Counted from the stretch's first letter, positions 25,957 to 34,368 are shown. The stretch: DNA of 44,505 nucleotides from an uncultured Bacteroidia bacterium (GCA_903902325.1 CAIUUO010000297.1:1-44505), one strand, 5' to 3'. Numbers and translations: made by a program. Notes: generated by a model not told the origin, from the letters alone.

Positions 25957-26733
25957 TTAATCACGATTCAATTCATCACCCCATTCATCAACCTTAACTA
26001 TCCGGTTCTCTTTAATTTTTAGCTTACAAATTGAAGTATGCATAAAGTAAACATTTTCTAAAAATTGTTTAAACCACCTTACTGTTGAATCGGAGACATT
26101 TAATCCAAAAACAATTTCAACTAAAGTTCCATTTTTGAAAGAGATTCTTTCTTTTTCTGAAATTATTCTCCATTCTTTTTCGATACTCCAAGCCTTCAGT
26201 TTTGTCAATAAGCATTTCGTGAAATCTGAAATTTTTTCCACTTCGATTAATTCATCTTTGTAGCTAATTGGATAAAGAATCTTTTCTAAATCTATATCAC
26301 CGGCCATATCAAATTTTAAACATACTCCCGTATGGTTGTGAGCATAGTGTGCCCACATTAATGGATTATTTCCATCTTCGGTAAAGCAACTAACTCTCAA
26401 TTTGAATTTCAATTCCTCAAAATCATTTGTCCAATCAATGCAACCGCGCTCCACATCGCGGTTAAAACAAGATGAAAGAATCTCGATAAGTGAAGGATCC
26501 CTTTCTAGTGAAGAATTTTTTTCGAAATATAAATTCAAATAGTTCTCCAAACTTATTGGATATGTTAAGTCTAATGGGTCGTTCAAGTCTGACTTTTTAG
26601 ACATGTAAAATTTCGCATTAGTTAACATCTCAATGAGATGCAGATTCATTGGATGATATTTATAAAGATACAATGGCTTCGGAGCACGCAACATTTTTAT
26701 TAAATCATCATCAAAAGTATAAGGAAGGGTCAT
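25957..26733 (-). CDS. DUF2971 domain-containing protein
   Basis: The 258 residues carry the hallmarks of DUF2971. 'LYKYHPMNLHLIEMLTNAKF' and 'MSKKSDLNDPLD' are near the N terminus. The central 'RVSCFTEDGNNPLMWAHYAH' with 'NHTGVCLKFDM' follows, and then 'TKLKAWSIEKEWRII'. The family is common in mobile islands and defence neighbourhoods and has a proposed ADP-ribosyltransferase-like fold in some members, but its activity is not established. No signal peptide. It lies 32 nt downstream of the unknown gene at 26.77-27.58 kb on the same strand, so the two are probably co-transcribed. The region is strongly AT-rich, consistent with transfer. Confidence 0.85.
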   Translation of the reverse strand: MTLPYTFDDDLIKMLRAPKPLYLYKYHPMNLHLIEMLTNAKFYMSKKSDLNDPLDLTYPISLENYLNLYFEKNSSLERDPSLIEILSSCFNRDVERGCIDWTNDFEELKFKLRVSCFTEDGNNPLMWAHYAHNHTGVCLKFDMAGDIDLEKILYPISYKDELIEVEKISDFTKCLLTKLKAWSIEKEWRIISEKERISFKNGTLVEIVFGLNVSDSTVRWFKQFLENVYFMHTSICKLKIKENRIVKVDEWGDELNRD

Positions 26734-26765
26734 TAGAATTATTTCTATTGTACATTAAATTTTAA

Positions 26766-27578
26766 CTACAATTTCTGATTGTTCATTTGTGAAGAAACAA
26801 TAAATAAATCAGAAACAAATTCTTGAGGTAACACATACTTTTTATCAGACAAAATATGCCCTCTATTATCAAAATAGGCACTGCTATTGAACTCCAATTC
26901 ATGTTCGTCGAAATTTGTTAGAATATATTTTTTGTTTTCAAAAAAATATTCATACACTTTCTCGGAAAGTTCCTTCATTTCATCGAAAATACCGACAGTG
27001 AAATCTCTTGGTTTAATGTGATATGAAAAAACTGAGCAAAATCTAAACCTGAAATACTTTGAATTTGCAAATATGTAGATTTGAGTATTATCTGATCCAT
27101 AATCGGAATCTTTCCATGAAAAATCTTTTTGTTCAATTACAAGACCATAAAAATCTTTTTGAAGCCATCGATAATGATCATATTCAAAAATTCTATTGTA
27201 GAATTGTAATACAAAATCTTGTTTTTGTAGTATCTTATAATAATTTTTCAAATCAAATTGGTTCGGCTGAATTAAATTAAGAAACATGCTAATATCTTCA
27301 TCGCTGCTTGTTAACATACCCTTCGTTTCATCAGCACAAATTGATTTGTAACTAATTTCCCAGGTTTTTCTAGTTCCATTAATATCCAAAACGAAATTTA
27401 TTTCATCAGCAAATAGAGATTCTTCATTAGGAATTGCAAGAGCTTTTTTCTTGATTACTAAATAGTCTTGGTTTTTATCGGGGTAAGTGTCCTTTTCTAT
27501 TTCTTTATAAAAGATCAGGATTGAAGCATCAGAATTAAATGATCTTGTAATAAACTTTCTTATTTCATTTATCATCAT
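26766..27578 (-). CDS. Hypothetical protein (270 aa), partner of the DUF2971 gene
   Basis: I do not recognise a family. The protein is soluble-looking, without signal peptide or membrane helices, and is rich in aromatic residues (many Phe/Tyr, e.g. 'EYDHYRWLQKDFYGLVIEQK', 'NSKYFRFRFCSVFSYHIKPR') and Asp/Glu/Lys. Two Met codons stand at the start; the second (27575) is equally possible. The composition and AT-rich codons match the neighbouring island genes. The 32-nt gap to the downstream DUF2971 gene suggests a two-gene operon. A function in defence or toxin immunity would be guesswork. Confidence 0.65.
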   Translation of the reverse strand: MMINEIRKFITRSFNSDASILIFYKEIEKDTYPDKNQDYLVIKKKALAIPNEESLFADEINFVLDINGTRKTWEISYKSICADETKGMLTSSDEDISMFLNLIQPNQFDLKNYYKILQKQDFVLQFYNRIFEYDHYRWLQKDFYGLVIEQKDFSWKDSDYGSDNTQIYIFANSKYFRFRFCSVFSYHIKPRDFTVGIFDEMKELSEKVYEYFFENKKYILTNFDEHELEFNSSAYFDNRGHILSDKKYVLPQEFVSDLFIVSSQMNNQKL

Positions 27579-27658
27579 GTTTATTGTTTCAATAGTTTTT
27601 CCCCAATTTTAATTAATTTCCTAGATTTCACGATAGGTAACTAATATTTCAAATATAT

Positions 27659-28827
27659 TTAGATCAGTTCAATCTTAGTTGCTTTTTCAAAATCCGTCAC
27701 AGCTTCTTAGAATTTTTTGAGTTCCATTTTTGCCTTACGCCGGATATGATATACTTCCGCACATTCCTTGTCCATTTTTATGGCATGCGTGCTATCCTTA
27801 ATTGCACCGGAGAAATCTTTCATTTCGAATTTTACCGATGCACGGCCGGAAAAGGCATCGGAAAAATAAGGATTGAGCTGTATGGCAAAAGTATAATCAT
27901 CAACCGCAGACTGGAATTCACCAGATTCTTTTCGTAAAATGGCTCTGTTGAAATAGGTTAAATCGAGAAAAGTTTCTAACTCTCCTAAGTCTTCAGAATC
28001 CAATTGATTGGCCATTTCGATGATTTGATTGTAATCGTCAATGGCGCCTTTTAGGTCACCAATAGAATGTTTTGCAATTCCTCTGCAGTAATAAGCTTCA
28101 ATAAATTCCGGATCTATTTTCAAGGCCTGATTGTAGTCTTCAATAGCGCCTGGATAATCCTTTAAATGCCAATCCTTATTTTTGCCCCTCTTGAAATAGG
28201 TTTCTGAATTACCCGGTTTTAGTTTAATTATTTTGGTGTAGTCGGCGATGGCTCCCGCATAATCTTTGGCTGCTTCTTTGAGCTCAGCTCTTTTATGATA
28301 AGGCTCCAATAATAAAGTGTGATAGTCTATAGCTTTGTTGCATTCAGTTAATATCCTAATAAATTCATGGATTTCTTCACAATCCGGATAATTCCACTTC
28401 GCAGGGAAATTGAAAATGGGTTCCAAATCTAATAAAGACAGTATGTCAGCTATTGCACCAGAATGATCCTGAGTATTTTCACGAGCTACTGACCTATAGT
28501 AGAATGCTCTTGCATTCCGTGGATTCTTTTCTATCACTATATTTAAGTCAGGTAATGAGCCTAAAAATCTCGAAGTTTAACTTTGGCTACACCTCTATTG
28601 TACAAAGCAGTTTCATCTAGCGGATCAATATCAATGGCTTTGGTGTAATCTTCCATCTCGCCGGTGGTGTCATTCAGTTTGTTTTTGGCGAAACCTCTGT
28701 TGTTGTATGCGGCAACATTGTCAGGTTCTGCTTCAATTGTTCGGGTAAAATCGGAAATGGCACCAGTATAATCAAGAAGGAGGATTTTTTTAATTCCTTC
28801 GTTAAAAGAAACGGGTACAGTTTCCAT
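27659..28827 (-). pseudogene. TPR-repeat gene broken by a frameshift and a nonsense codon
   Basis: Two open pieces (28827-28561, 88 aa; and about 28564-27707) are one gene. The first stops at 'AKVKLRDF' followed by TAG. In the -1 frame the sequence continues without a gap as 'LGSLPDLNIVIEKNPRNARA', completing a TPR unit. At the other end 'AKMELKKF' is followed by TAA and then in frame by 'EAVTDFEKATKIELI' and a second TAA at 27659, a typical TPR helix, so a probable GAA-to-TAA change truncated it. Reconstructed, it is about 389 codons with roughly eight TPR units ('GAISDFT', 'GAIADYTKIIKLKPGNSETY', 'GAIEDYNQALKIDPEF'). It resembles the TPR gene at the left window edge. The T5 run at the frameshift could instead be a sequencing error. 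Confidence 0.75.
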
Positions 28828-28914
28828 AGTTGAATGGGTAGGTTTATGGAAACGAATGTACCAATAAATGGGATGGGATCAAAAAGAGTTGATCAAAAAA
28901 CAGCTCAAATTATA

Positions 28915-29217
28915 TTACAGTTCAATTCCTGTTTGCTGAATTTCGTAGGCGAAAGGATTTTGAATGTTAAAATCCTCTTCCCAAATTGGGTGTGGTTCAA
29001 TTCTTAAATCAATGGTTCTTCTCAGGCGCATCAACTGCATTTGAACCGAAAAGAAATCATCCATCTGCCCTATCACAACAGCAATGTCAATATCACTATC
29101 TGTGTGCGCACTTCCTTTGGCGTAAGAGCCAAACAAGAAGGCCCTTTTCAGCTCCAGACTCTCAGGAATACAGTGGATATATCGTTTAGCGGTATCTATA
29201 ATTGACTGATCAACCAT
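28915..29217 (-). CDS. MNT-type minimal nucleotidyltransferase
   Basis: The 100-residue protein has the polymerase-beta-like signature G-S-x10-D-x-D ('GSYAKGSAHTDSDIDIAV') and a third acidic residue in 'RRTIDLRIEP', so the Mg-binding triad is complete. It overlaps the upstream HEPN gene by 22 nt, meaning translational coupling. HEPN/MNT pairs act as toxin-antitoxin modules (the MNT AMPylates and silences the HEPN ribonuclease) or as uncharacterised modification pairs. The catalytic residues here are intact, so an AMPylating antitoxin role is plausible. Confidence 0.85.
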   Translation of the reverse strand: MVDQSIIDTAKRYIHCIPESLELKRAFLFGSYAKGSAHTDSDIDIAVVIGQMDDFFSVQMQLMRLRRTIDLRIEPHPIWEEDFNIQNPFAYEIQQTGIEL

Positions 29218-29597
29218 TGTCTTAAGATTTCAATTTTATTGATCCATTCCTTGGTGTAATCCAGCGTACAAAGCTTGTAAAAACTTTGTTTATAATCATC
29301 ATACCTTGCATTCAAATTGAATGTTGTAATCTCATCCAACCATTCGTCATAACCGGAAGGAAGCGAAATATCAATTTTTTCGAATAGTCTCAGTAAATCA
29401 TGCGACAACAGAGGATGTTTTTGTAACTTTTTAACGTAGAGCGACTTTATCAGTTTTTCTATAACAAAATGCCCCATAAATAAAGCCCAAGAATACTCTT
29501 TGGACTTCATCAGGTTCCGCATAGTAGAATAATTTAGATCCGAGGAGGTTCGCCAATAAAGGACAATAGAATCAATATCACTTATTTCACCTTCCAT
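29196..29597 (-). CDS. HEPN domain protein, partner of the MNT nucleotidyltransferase
   Basis: The 133-residue all-helical protein has the HEPN core ('SKEYSWALFMGHFVIEKLIK' with 'SLYVKKLQKHPLLSHDLLRL' next, then 'NLNARYDDYKQSFYKL'). The R-x4-6-H motif that marks ribonuclease HEPN toxins is not found anywhere in the protein, so it belongs to the other HEPN branch, in which catalysis has not been shown in most members. Its 3' end overlaps the MNT gene. It could be a toxin using different residues, or a partner that binds nucleotides or RNA. It is the first gene of its two-gene unit. Confidence 0.8.
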   Translation of the reverse strand: MEGEISDIDSIVLYWRTSSDLNYSTMRNLMKSKEYSWALFMGHFVIEKLIKSLYVKKLQKHPLLSHDLLRLFEKIDISLPSGYDEWLDEITTFNLNARYDDYKQSFYKLCTLDYTKEWINKIEILRQWLISQL

Positions 29598-29871
29598 AGT
29601 CTTTCAAATTTACAAAATTTATCCTGATCGACAAGGTCCTTTACATTTCACGTTTCGCTTCCCTTTTTCAGACTTTCGTTCCTTCCGTCCGAAACAATCC
29701 AATCACATTTTTCAATTTTCTACCGCGGACGGTTTTAATCTGTATATGCTTACCCGGGGTCCCGCTCCTTCGTCGCTTAACCCCGGGCTATTAACATTTA
29801 ACCGCTACGCGGTAAAACCCCGGAGTCGCGCTCTCCCAGTCCTTCCGTCATCCCTTCTCCGGTTCTCCGTT
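29598..29871. repeat. Repeat-rich gap bordering the accessory island
   Basis: No gene is seen. Contents: CCCGGGGT (29753-29760) with its complement ACCCCGGG (29780-29787), a small palindrome ACCGC-TAC-GCGGT (29801-29813), further CCCCGG words near 29817-29823, and next to the FAD-dehydrogenase stop codon a degenerate array (29831-29871) that reads on the minus strand AACGGAG/AACCGGAG/AAGGGATG/ACGGAAGG. A relative of this array follows the GT9 gene at 36.9 kb. It looks like a junction where repeats accumulated. Confidence 0.6.
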
Positions 29872-31431
29872 TCATTTGAACATCTGCCCAATCATCTCCG
29901 CCACCCTTTCCCCATCCACTGCTGAGGAAACTATACCACCCGCATAGCCGGCGCCTTCACCGCAAGGGAAAAGTCCCTTAATCTGCAATTGTTCAAGCGT
30001 TTCGTTCGATCTGGGGATACGCAAGGGAGATGAGGTACGTGTTTCGGCACCCAGAAGGATGGCTTCGTTGGTGAGATAGCCGTGGCTTTTCCTGCCCATT
30101 TTGTTCAGTCCTTCGCGCAACCGGGAAGTTACGAATCCGGGAAGCCAGCTTCCCATGTCTGAAGGTACAATGCCCGGACGATAGGAGGTGTCCGGCAAGG
30201 ATGGACTTCTGCGATTTGCAGCAAAATCGGCCAGCCGCTGTGCCGGTGCCAGTTGGCTCTCTCCGGCAGCCAGGAAGCAATTTTTTTCGACTTGTTGCTG
30301 GAATTCCAGGCCTGCAAAGATTCCGAAACGTTTAAACTCTGCGGGGATGTCTTCCACCCTTATCTCGGTCACAATCCCCGAGTTGGCGAATTTTCCGCCC
30401 CGATGGGAGGGTGACATGCCATTGACCACCAATTCTCCGGGCGCTGTGGCAGCAGGTACTATCACGCCTCCAGGACACATGCAAAAAGAATAAACGCCAC
30501 GGTCGCCAACCTGCTCAACCATCGTGTAGGCTGCCGGAGGCAGGTATTTCCCGCGTGCGGTGCCGTGGTACTGGATCTTGTCGATGAGTTCCTGCGGATG
30601 CTCTGCGCGAACTCCCAGGGCAAAAGTCTTTGCTTCAAGTTCAATCTCCTTTCTTTGCAGCAAATAATAGATATCCCGTGCGGAATGTCCTGTTGCGAGA
30701 ACAACTGCAATACCCTCTACCCGATCGCCGTTCTGAAGCACCACTCCCTTGATCCGGTCCCAATCCAGAATCAGGTCGGTCACCCTGGAATTGAAATGAT
30801 ATTCACCGCCTGATCGCTCGATCGTTTCACGAATGGATCCTATCACTTTTGGAAGAACATTTGTTCCTATGTGTGGATGGGCCTCAATAAGAATCTCATC
30901 CTGGGCACCGTGGAAATTCAGGACTTCGAGGATTTTCCTGACATCGCCGCGCTTTTTGGAACGAGTGTAAAGCTTTCCGTCAGAAAAGGTTCCGGCACCA
31001 CCTTCGCCATATCCATAGTTGGAATCCGGATTGATCAGGTGTTCGCCATGAATGGCTGCTATATCCTTTTTGCGTTCACTCACCTGTTTCCCGCGCTCAA
31101 GCAGGATTGGTTTGAAGCCCAGTTCGATCAGGTGCAAGGCGGCAAATAAGCCGGCTGGACCGGCGCCAACAATTACAACAGGTTTTTTATTCCCGACGAA
31201 AGGATATTCGAAATTCGGTCTTTTCTGCGGATCAGGTCGCTCGTCAATATAAATTTCCAGGGAAAGGTTGATTCGGATCCGGGAGTTTCTTGCATCAATG
31301 GAATGACGGACAATGATCATTTCGTAAATACGCTCCCTGTCAACTTTTAATGCTTGTGATACGACACTCTTGAGTTTATCGGGTTCACCCGCCTCAACTG
31401 GTGAGACAGCTATGTTTAATTCTCGCTTCAT
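29872..31431 (-). CDS. COG2509-type FAD-dependent dehydrogenase
   Basis: The 519-residue protein belongs to the uncharacterised family of large FAD-dependent dehydrogenases found widely in anaerobes. It has an N-terminal ~80-residue extension ending before the Rossmann dinucleotide motif 'GAGPAGLFAA' (residues 89-98), then 'GYGEGGAGTFSDGKLYTRSK', 'VVLATGHSARDIYYLLQRK' and the C-terminal FAD motif 'FPCGEGAGYAGGIVSSAVDG'. No signal peptide. It probably oxidises an unknown substrate in the cytoplasm; no electron-transfer partner is adjacent. It stands alone between the island and porT. The stop codon is directly followed by a short repeat array. Confidence 0.85.
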   Translation of the reverse strand: MKRELNIAVSPVEAGEPDKLKSVVSQALKVDRERIYEMIIVRHSIDARNSRIRINLSLEIYIDERPDPQKRPNFEYPFVGNKKPVVIVGAGPAGLFAALHLIELGFKPILLERGKQVSERKKDIAAIHGEHLINPDSNYGYGEGGAGTFSDGKLYTRSKKRGDVRKILEVLNFHGAQDEILIEAHPHIGTNVLPKVIGSIRETIERSGGEYHFNSRVTDLILDWDRIKGVVLQNGDRVEGIAVVLATGHSARDIYYLLQRKEIELEAKTFALGVRAEHPQELIDKIQYHGTARGKYLPPAAYTMVEQVGDRGVYSFCMCPGGVIVPAATAPGELVVNGMSPSHRGGKFANSGIVTEIRVEDIPAEFKRFGIFAGLEFQQQVEKNCFLAAGESQLAPAQRLADFAANRRSPSLPDTSYRPGIVPSDMGSWLPGFVTSRLREGLNKMGRKSHGYLTNEAILLGAETRTSSPLRIPRSNETLEQLQIKGLFPCGEGAGYAGGIVSSAVDGERVAEMIGQMFK

Positions 31432-31464
31432 CCGGAATAAGTCTGTGTAAATTGTAGAAATATT

Positions 31465-31483
31465 GCAGGTTCTGCCAACCTGC
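31465..31483 (-). repeat. Small hairpin between porT and the FAD dehydrogenase gene
   Basis: GCAGGTT and AACCTGC (7 bp, loop CTGCC). It lies downstream of porT on the minus strand but lacks a T run. It resembles the short 'cagg-type' palindromes common between Bacteroidota genes. Confidence 0.45.
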
Positions 31484-31574
31484 CAGGAATCTCAGGCTTA
31501 ACTTGCATAAGGATGTTTTACCCGGTTCATTGAAATTTGTTTCACTTCAAAATAGATCCAGGGGAATGCGCCGG

Positions 31575-32399
31575 CTATTCGAAAAAGAAAATCAGTGTGA
31601 AAACATTGGAATGCAAATCCTTCAGAATGTATCCGTAAACAGGTGCGTTTGTCAGGTCAACATCATGATTGATGATATTGTTCAACCCATAGGAGAATTT
31701 GAATTCGCCCGTAAACCTGAAGTATGGAAAATAAGAATCAATTCCGAGGGCAGCTTCTGCATAGTACCCATTTTTTGAGAGATGAAAAGCAGATTCCGAG
31801 ATGCGTTTATTCTCCAGATCTCTCCTGAAGGCACCACCACCATATATGTAGGGTCTGAGGTTTCCAAACCTGTTGCCCTTGTAACGCAGTCCCAGCGGAA
31901 CATCAATGTAGGCCGATGGTGTGGTCAGGTATTTCTCATAGGTGGTTGTCGTACCGTAAAGTCTTCCACCAACAGCAGGATCCTTTATTTGCTGGTCGAT
32001 ATTGTCGGTGAATTTTATAAGCCTGTTGCCAAGCGACATGCCAGGAGTGAATCGCAGATCAATATTTTTTTCGACTCGCAGGTTAATGACACCTCCTACT
32101 GTAAACCCGAGTTTTGGGGGATAACACTCAACACGGTAGGAATGGACACCATTGTAATATTTTTCAATATCCTGGCTCAACGTGGGATTCTGTACAAAAA
32201 CAGGATTCTGGTACACATTGTCGTAATGGGAAAATCTATAATCCATGGAATTTATGCCAAGATAAAATCCAAAATGAAGTGGACGGTCATCAAATCGGGA
32301 AAGGTTTTCGTCCTTAATTATCTGGGCAGACGCCGGCCTTGCTACTCCTCCCAGAAGTAGCAGGAATGCTGCCCAAAAGATTTTTCCCTTATTTCCCAT
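31575..32399 (-). CDS. porT: PorT-family outer membrane protein of the type IX secretion system
   Basis: The 274-residue protein has a signal peptide ending 'PASA|Q', then 'FDDRPLHFGFYLGINSMDYR', a pattern of the PorT/SprT family, and alternating beta-barrel segments to the end ('NVFTLIFFFE', C-terminal aromatic). PorT is required for assembly of the type IX secretion system that exports gliding and virulence proteins in Bacteroidota. The gene is directly downstream of ubiE on the same strand, the conserved order of this pair in the phylum, which strengthens the call. The 158-nt gap to ubiE carries repeats. Other T9SS genes are not in the window. Confidence 0.82.
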   Translation of the reverse strand: MGNKGKIFWAAFLLLLGGVARPASAQIIKDENLSRFDDRPLHFGFYLGINSMDYRFSHYDNVYQNPVFVQNPTLSQDIEKYYNGVHSYRVECYPPKLGFTVGGVINLRVEKNIDLRFTPGMSLGNRLIKFTDNIDQQIKDPAVGGRLYGTTTTYEKYLTTPSAYIDVPLGLRYKGNRFGNLRPYIYGGGAFRRDLENKRISESAFHLSKNGYYAEAALGIDSYFPYFRFTGEFKFSYGLNNIINHDVDLTNAPVYGYILKDLHSNVFTLIFFFE

Positions 32400-32407
32400 T
32401 CTCTGTT

Positions 32408-32466
32408 TTAACTATTACTTTTAACTCTTGAAAGCTTTTAGCTATTGGCTATTAGCTTTTAGTAAT
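32408..32466 (-). repeat. AGCTAAT/AGCCAAT heptamer array between ubiE and porT
   Basis: On the minus strand AGCTAAT, AGCCAAT, AGCTAAA, AGC repeat with a 7-nt period, followed by looser TTAAAAGTAATAG words. A second copy of this family follows the GH43-like gene at 41.93-41.97 kb. Confidence 0.6.
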
Positions 32467-32518
32467 ACACTCATGAAGATCATAGCGTTCTTCACTTTTC
32501 TTGCCCTGATTCTTCGGT

Positions 32519-32537
32519 CCCTGAGCTTGTCGAAGGG
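32519..32537. repeat. CCCTGAGC-type short palindrome, copy 1
   Basis: CCCTGAGCTTGTCGAAGGG, an imperfect palindrome. A near-copy (CCCTGAGCGAAGTCGAAGGG) occurs at 38614-38633. Related words are very widespread intergenic repeats in bacteria. Confidence 0.6.
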
Positions 32538-32548
32538 GTCGAAGGGTT

Positions 32549-32577
32549 CTTTTGCCTTTAGCCTTTTGCCTTTATGC
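32549..32577 (-). repeat. AAGGCTA/AAGGCAA array covering the ubiE stop codon
   Basis: On the coding strand GGCATAAAGGCAAAAGGCTA continues into AAGGCAAAAG. The array encodes the last UbiE residues 'KAKG' and its TAA stop. Confidence 0.6.
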
Positions 32578-33292
32578 CCGTATATATCGTTGCAATGCCA
32601 AATGTAAGCCTAAATTCACGTACATTTTCAAATCCGGAATCTTTCATAAAAGTAATGAATTTTTCTCCGTCCGGAAATTCCTCTACGGATTCGGGGAGGT
32701 AGGTATATGCAGACTTATCGCCGGATATTATCCTGCCAAACCATGGCATCAGGTGCCGCGAATAAATTTGATACATGAAACGGATAACCGATTGGCGTGG
32801 TTTTGAAAATTCCAGGATGCATACAATTCCTCCCGATTTCAGTACCCTGAATACCTCATTGAGTCCTTTGGGAAGGTTTTCAAAGTTTCTGACACCAAAA
32901 GCAAGCGTGGCCGCATCAAATGTAAAATCCGGAAACCGTATGTCTTCCGAATCGCCTGTCATCAGTTCGATCCTGTCTGTGAGTCCAAGTTTCCTGACCT
33001 TTTCCTGTCCTACAGCCACCATTTCCTTCGAAATATCAATACCCGTCACCTTTTTGGCACCCGATTTCAGGGCAGCGATGGCAAAATCTCCGGTACCAGT
33101 TGCCACATCCAGAATAGAATCCGGCTTATGGCCCGAAATGAGCCTTATGGCCTTCTTTCTCCACAACTTGTCAATATTGAAAGAAAGTATATGATTCAAA
33201 AAATCATATTTAGGAGCAATGCTGTCGAACATCAGGGCAACCTGTTCCTTCTTGCCTGCGGATGAATCCCGGTAGGGCTTGACTTCACTCAT
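32558..33292 (-). CDS. ubiE: Demethylmenaquinone/ubiquinone methyltransferase
   Basis: The 244-residue class I SAM methyltransferase has the UbiE/MenG signature 'FDSIAPKYDFLNHILSF' at the N terminus, the SAM motif 'LDVATGTGDFAI' and a conserved 'ATLAFGVRNFENLPKGLNEV' segment. It converts demethylmenaquinone to menaquinone in the last step of the pathway; menaquinone is the expected quinone in Bacteroidota. It overlaps the upstream PurL-like gene by 4 nt (ATGA), so translation is coupled. The last codons ('IKAKG') and stop lie in a short tandem repeat. Confidence 0.95.
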   Translation of the reverse strand: MSEVKPYRDSSAGKKEQVALMFDSIAPKYDFLNHILSFNIDKLWRKKAIRLISGHKPDSILDVATGTGDFAIAALKSGAKKVTGIDISKEMVAVGQEKVRKLGLTDRIELMTGDSEDIRFPDFTFDAATLAFGVRNFENLPKGLNEVFRVLKSGGIVCILEFSKPRQSVIRFMYQIYSRHLMPWFGRIISGDKSAYTYLPESVEEFPDGEKFITFMKDSGFENVREFRLTFGIATIYTGIKAKG

Positions 33293-34347
33293 TCAAGATC
33301 ATCTAATGTTTCGCTCACCAATCCCTTGTCGACAAAACCCATCGACTGGTCATCAATCCTGATTTCGCCCTTGGTCACATGGCCAAGCGTCATCACCGGG
33401 ATTTTCCTATCAAACAGATAATCTACAAATTCATCTTCTTTTTCTTTCGATACAGTGACAACATATCTCCCCATGGATTCCCCAAAAAGGAAAGCATCGT
33501 TCCTGATTTCCGCATCCGTAGTCACATCAAATCCGAGATCATTGGGCAGGGCGTTCCTCAAAAGTGTAAAAAAAAGACCACCGATTCCAACCGGACTGGC
33601 TGAAATTACAAGATCGTTTTGAATCACCTCCTTCATCACTTCTGTCAAACGACTTTCTGTTGAAAGGCTGAATTTCATGAGTGGCCACTCCTTAATTTCG
33701 TGGTAAAAATCGAGGTACTCCGAAGCATTTATGTCGTTGAATGACCTTCCGACCATCAACAGATTGTCTCCTTTCTGCCTGAACTTAGGCAGCAAAAGGC
33801 GTTCTCTGGTTTTCAGTTTTCCGAAAAGACTGATGATGAGTGTCGGTGGAACAAACCCCTGGTCGCCAGAATAGTCATAATGCAGTTTACGTTGGGAAAA
33901 TTTCAGGTTGAAGCTTTTAGCTGCCGCATCCAGGCCAAGCCTGGCGGCCATTACCATCTCCTGGGCAATCGGATTGGCAAATTCGACATGGTTCATGAAA
34001 CTACTGATCGAGACGGGTACTGCGCCGTAACAAACCAGCCTTCTGACGGCTTTTGCCACCAGAATCTGTGCGGCAACATACGGATCAACGGCCAGTCGGC
34101 GGTGGTCGGCATAGATCGTCAGCGAGTAGAATTGTTCATCCTCATCCATCTGAAAAATCCCTGAATCATCCGTGTTGTCGACGTTCATCTGCGATGGATC
34201 CAGGTCGGGAGCCGCAAACTCATTGAAAATATTGACAGGAGAAAGATGAGGAATGGCAAGCATCGAATAGATGACGCTCTGCACATCGTCTGGTTCAGCT
34301 ATCTGATCAATTGTAAAAGGGTTCGGGCTGTTTTCACTCATGGCCAT
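33289..34347 (-). CDS. PurM/PurL-like AIR-synthase-related protein (single module)
   Basis: The 352-residue protein corresponds to one PurM-type module of formylglycinamidine ribonucleotide synthase, most like the second half of PurL: 'LTIYADHRRLAVDPYVAAQI' then 'AVRRLVCYGAVPVSISSF' mirrors the D-P-Y-x-G / A-R-N-x-x-x-x-G-A-x-P pattern. The C-terminal module follows, with 'LVISASPVGIGGLFFTLL'. It lacks the glutaminase and first synthase halves, so it is not a complete PurL. In PurL the second half holds a structural nucleotide, which makes catalysis here uncertain. It is the first gene of a unit with ubiE and porT, 4-nt overlap. The start could be Met1 or Met3 (34341). Confidence 0.75.
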   Translation of the reverse strand: MAMSENSPNPFTIDQIAEPDDVQSVIYSMLAIPHLSPVNIFNEFAAPDLDPSQMNVDNTDDSGIFQMDEDEQFYSLTIYADHRRLAVDPYVAAQILVAKAVRRLVCYGAVPVSISSFMNHVEFANPIAQEMVMAARLGLDAAAKSFNLKFSQRKLHYDYSGDQGFVPPTLIISLFGKLKTRERLLLPKFRQKGDNLLMVGRSFNDINASEYLDFYHEIKEWPLMKFSLSTESRLTEVMKEVIQNDLVISASPVGIGGLFFTLLRNALPNDLGFDVTTDAEIRNDAFLFGESMGRYVVTVSKEKEDEFVDYLFDRKIPVMTLGHVTKGEIRIDDQSMGFVDKGLVSETLDDLE

Positions 34348-34360
34348 TGTGTTTAATTGA

Positions 34361-34368
34361 CAAAGATA
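34361..34368 (-). promoter_or_regulatory. Possible promoter -7 element of the PurL-like/ubiE/porT operon
   Basis: On the minus strand TATCTTTG matches TAnnTTTG, 14-20 nt before the possible start codons. A TTTC about 19 nt upstream may serve as the -33 box. Confidence 0.4.

Noticed and set aside
28555-28570. Programmed -1 frameshift in the TPR gene
   Set aside because: The T run could slip, but no stimulatory structure was identified and a second nonsense lesion downstream points to decay.
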